DNA from: Rhodospirillaceae bacterium
GTDB lineage: Bacteria > Pseudomonadota > Alphaproteobacteria > Rhodospirillales > JABJKH01
Assembly: GCA_018660465.1 (NCBI GenBank)
Contig: JABJKH010000020.1
Coordinates: 1 to 54,703, forward strand
DNA: 54,703 nucleotides
Direction: 5' to 3'
The position numbers and the translations under genes were made by a program. The notes under the pieces are model-generated. The model ran no database searches. It was not told the DNA's origin and saw nothing but the letters and a program-made list of their open reading frames with translations. This document shows positions 53,423 to 54,703 of the stretch, piece after piece (the stretch's first letter is position 1; each line of letters opens with the position of its first letter).

Positions 53423-54619
53423 CTATTTTCGCAATACCGCGACACCCGGCAGGGTCTTGCCTTCAAGCCATTCCAAGAAGGCGCCGCCTGCTGTCGATAT
53501 ATAAGAGAAATCATTCTCTGTGCCGGCGTTGGCCAGAGCCGCGACGGTATCGCCGCCGCCTGCGACACTGAGCAATGTCCCAGCTTTCGTCAGTCGGGCG
53601 GCTTCTTGAGCGACAGCGTTGGTGCCGACATCAAAGGGCGAGATTTCAAATGCGCCCATGGGGCCATTCCAAACCAAAGTCTTGCAGCCACCCAAAATAT
53701 CTTTCAACGCGGCAATGGATTTCGGTCCGATGTCGAGGATCATGGCATCTTCTGGGATGGCATCAAGTGCACAAGCTTCACTCGTCGCCCCTTCTTTGAA
53801 TTCACGGGCAATGACCGCATCGGTTGGCAGAACCACCTGGCATGATGTTTTAGCAGCGGCAGCAAGAATATCCCGTGCCGCATCGGCCATATCGTGTTCG
53901 CAAAGTGATTTTCCGACATTAATGCCTTGGGCATGCAAGAACGTATTAGCCATCGCACCGCCGATGATGAGGAAATCAACTTTACGGGAGAGATTGCCCA
54001 GGACTTCCATCTTCGACGAAATTTTAGCACCCCCGACAAGCGCCGCGACAGGAGGCGTTGGATTTTCAAGGGCATTGGAGAGAGCTTCTAACTCGGTCTG
54101 CATCAGGCGACCCGCAGCAGCTGGCAGCAGCCGTGCTAAGGCTTCAGTTGAAGCGTGGGCACGGTGTGCGCACGAAAAAGCATCACTAACATAGGCATCT
54201 CCAAGGGCGGCCAGTTCGGCGGCGAAGCCAGGGTCATTCTTTTCTTCTTCCGCGTGAAAGCGAAGGTTCTCAAGCAGGACGATCTCTCCTGGTTTCATTT
54301 GAGAAACGACCTCTTTCGCGTCAGGTCCGATGCAATCATCTGCGAAGGTGACGTTTCTTCCCTCTAACGCTTTGCTGAGGCCCTGGGCGACGGGCTTTAA
54401 ACTCATTTCCTCAACGCGCTGACCTTTAGGGCGTCCAAAATGAGATAGGACAATAACGCCAATTCCCTTTTCGGCCAGTTCTAAAAGGGTCGGGACGGTT
54501 CGGTCTATGCGTGTGGAATCTGTAATTATCCCATCCTTCATGGGCACATTAAGGTCGGCACGAACAAGAACGCGCGACGTGCCGCTCTCTAAATCATCGA
54601 TGGTTCTGTATGGGGACAT
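53423..54619 (-). CDS. pgk: Phosphoglycerate kinase
   Basis: A 398-residue glycolytic enzyme of standard length that transfers phosphate between 1,3-bisphosphoglycerate and ADP. Key segments are [20 protein letters not shown] (about 17-36), [39 protein letters not shown] and [13 protein letters not shown]. All are intact. It is convergent with the HAMP-protein gene, 19 bases from its stop. The 84 bases to the window edge hold its upstream region; a glyceraldehyde-3-phosphate dehydrogenase gene often precedes pgk but would lie outside the window. Confidence 0.97.
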   Translation of the reverse strand: MSPYRTIDDLESGTSRVLVRADLNVPMKDGIITDSTRIDRTVPTLLELAEKGIGVIVLSHFGRPKGQRVEEMSLKPVAQGLSKALEGRNVTFADDCIGPDAKEVVSQMKPGEIVLLENLRFHAEEEKNDPGFAAELAALGDAYVSDAFSCAHRAHASTEALARLLPAAAGRLMQTELEALSNALENPTPPVAALVGGAKISSKMEVLGNLSRKVDFLIIGGAMANTFLHAQGINVGKSLCEHDMADAARDILAAAAKTSCQVVLPTDAVIAREFKEGATSEACALDAIPEDAMILDIGPKSIAALKDILGGCKTLVWNGPMGAFEISPFDVGTNAVAQEAARLTKAGTLLSVAGGGDTVAALANAGTENDFSYISTAGGAFLEWLEGKTLPGVAVLRK

Positions 54620-54703
54620 GAATAATCGCTTTTGCTAATATAAAGAAACCGGAGTGATAAAGCGGAGGAGCCCAAAAGTAAAGAGGCGTCAGGTGTGTAG
54701 GCC

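Overview
The window looks like chromosomal DNA of a free-living, probably aquatic alphaproteobacterium of Rhodospirillales type. This is inferred from three tripartite tricarboxylate transporter (TTT) systems, an urt/ure operon behind a sigma-54 promoter, a FixK/FNR-type box, a GGDEF protein with a GYGGMIH sensor, and base composition near half G+C. No rRNA, tRNA, CRISPR array, transposase or phage gene was seen. The taxonomic call is an inference; the gene families themselves are clear.

Left part (1-9.6 kb): an IclR-type regulator lies between a divergent MmgE/PrpD gene (cut by the left edge) and a long catabolic operon. The operon encodes a TcuA-like flavoprotein dehydrogenase, an aconitase/LeuCD-type hydro-lyase in two subunits, an isocitrate lyase/PEP mutase superfamily protein and a UGSC-family protein. 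Two matched IclR-type palindromes sit in front of both transcription units. The operon's own transporter is broken: the front of tctC is joined out of frame to the back of a tctA-tctB fusion by a deletion. An intact relative of that transporter lies at 34.7-37.9 kb, next to an aconitase gene.

9.6-14.6 kb: a type I secretion ABC exporter and its HlyD-type adaptor lie divergent to a 151-residue mini RTX protein. The exporter has a long Lys/Ala/Pro-rich tail.

14.8-23 kb: a LysR-type regulator is convergent with a six-gene operon (tctB, tctA, an unknown 135-residue protein, a fumarylacetoacetate-hydrolase-family protein, tctC, a ComA/phosphosulfolactate-synthase-like protein). A thiamine-diphosphate enzyme is divergent from it.

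23-33.8 kb: a sigma-54 promoter leads into urtABCDE-ureDABCEFG, a complete set for urea uptake, hydrolysis to ammonia and urease nickel insertion. All key urease residues are present. A strong hairpin follows urtA.

33.8-43.2 kb: a bacteriohemerythrin and a small membrane protein lie behind a FixK/FNR-type box. Then come the intact tctC-tctAB pair, an AcnA-type aconitase and a membrane PAS-GGDEF protein whose sensor region is an internal duplication.

43.2-54.7 kb: a five-gene operon (OsmC, thiamine-diphosphate enzyme, CmcJ-like oxygenase, 95-residue unknown, double OsmC) whose combined function I do not recognise. After it come pyruvate kinase, a glutathionyl-hydroquinone reductase, a NUDIX hydrolase, a HAMP protein resembling a chemoreceptor without its signalling tip, and phosphoglycerate kinase. 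The best candidates for undescribed biology are the IclR-controlled carboxylic-acid operon, the OsmC/ThDP/CmcJ operon, the mini-RTX secretion locus and the ComA/FAH/TTT operon.
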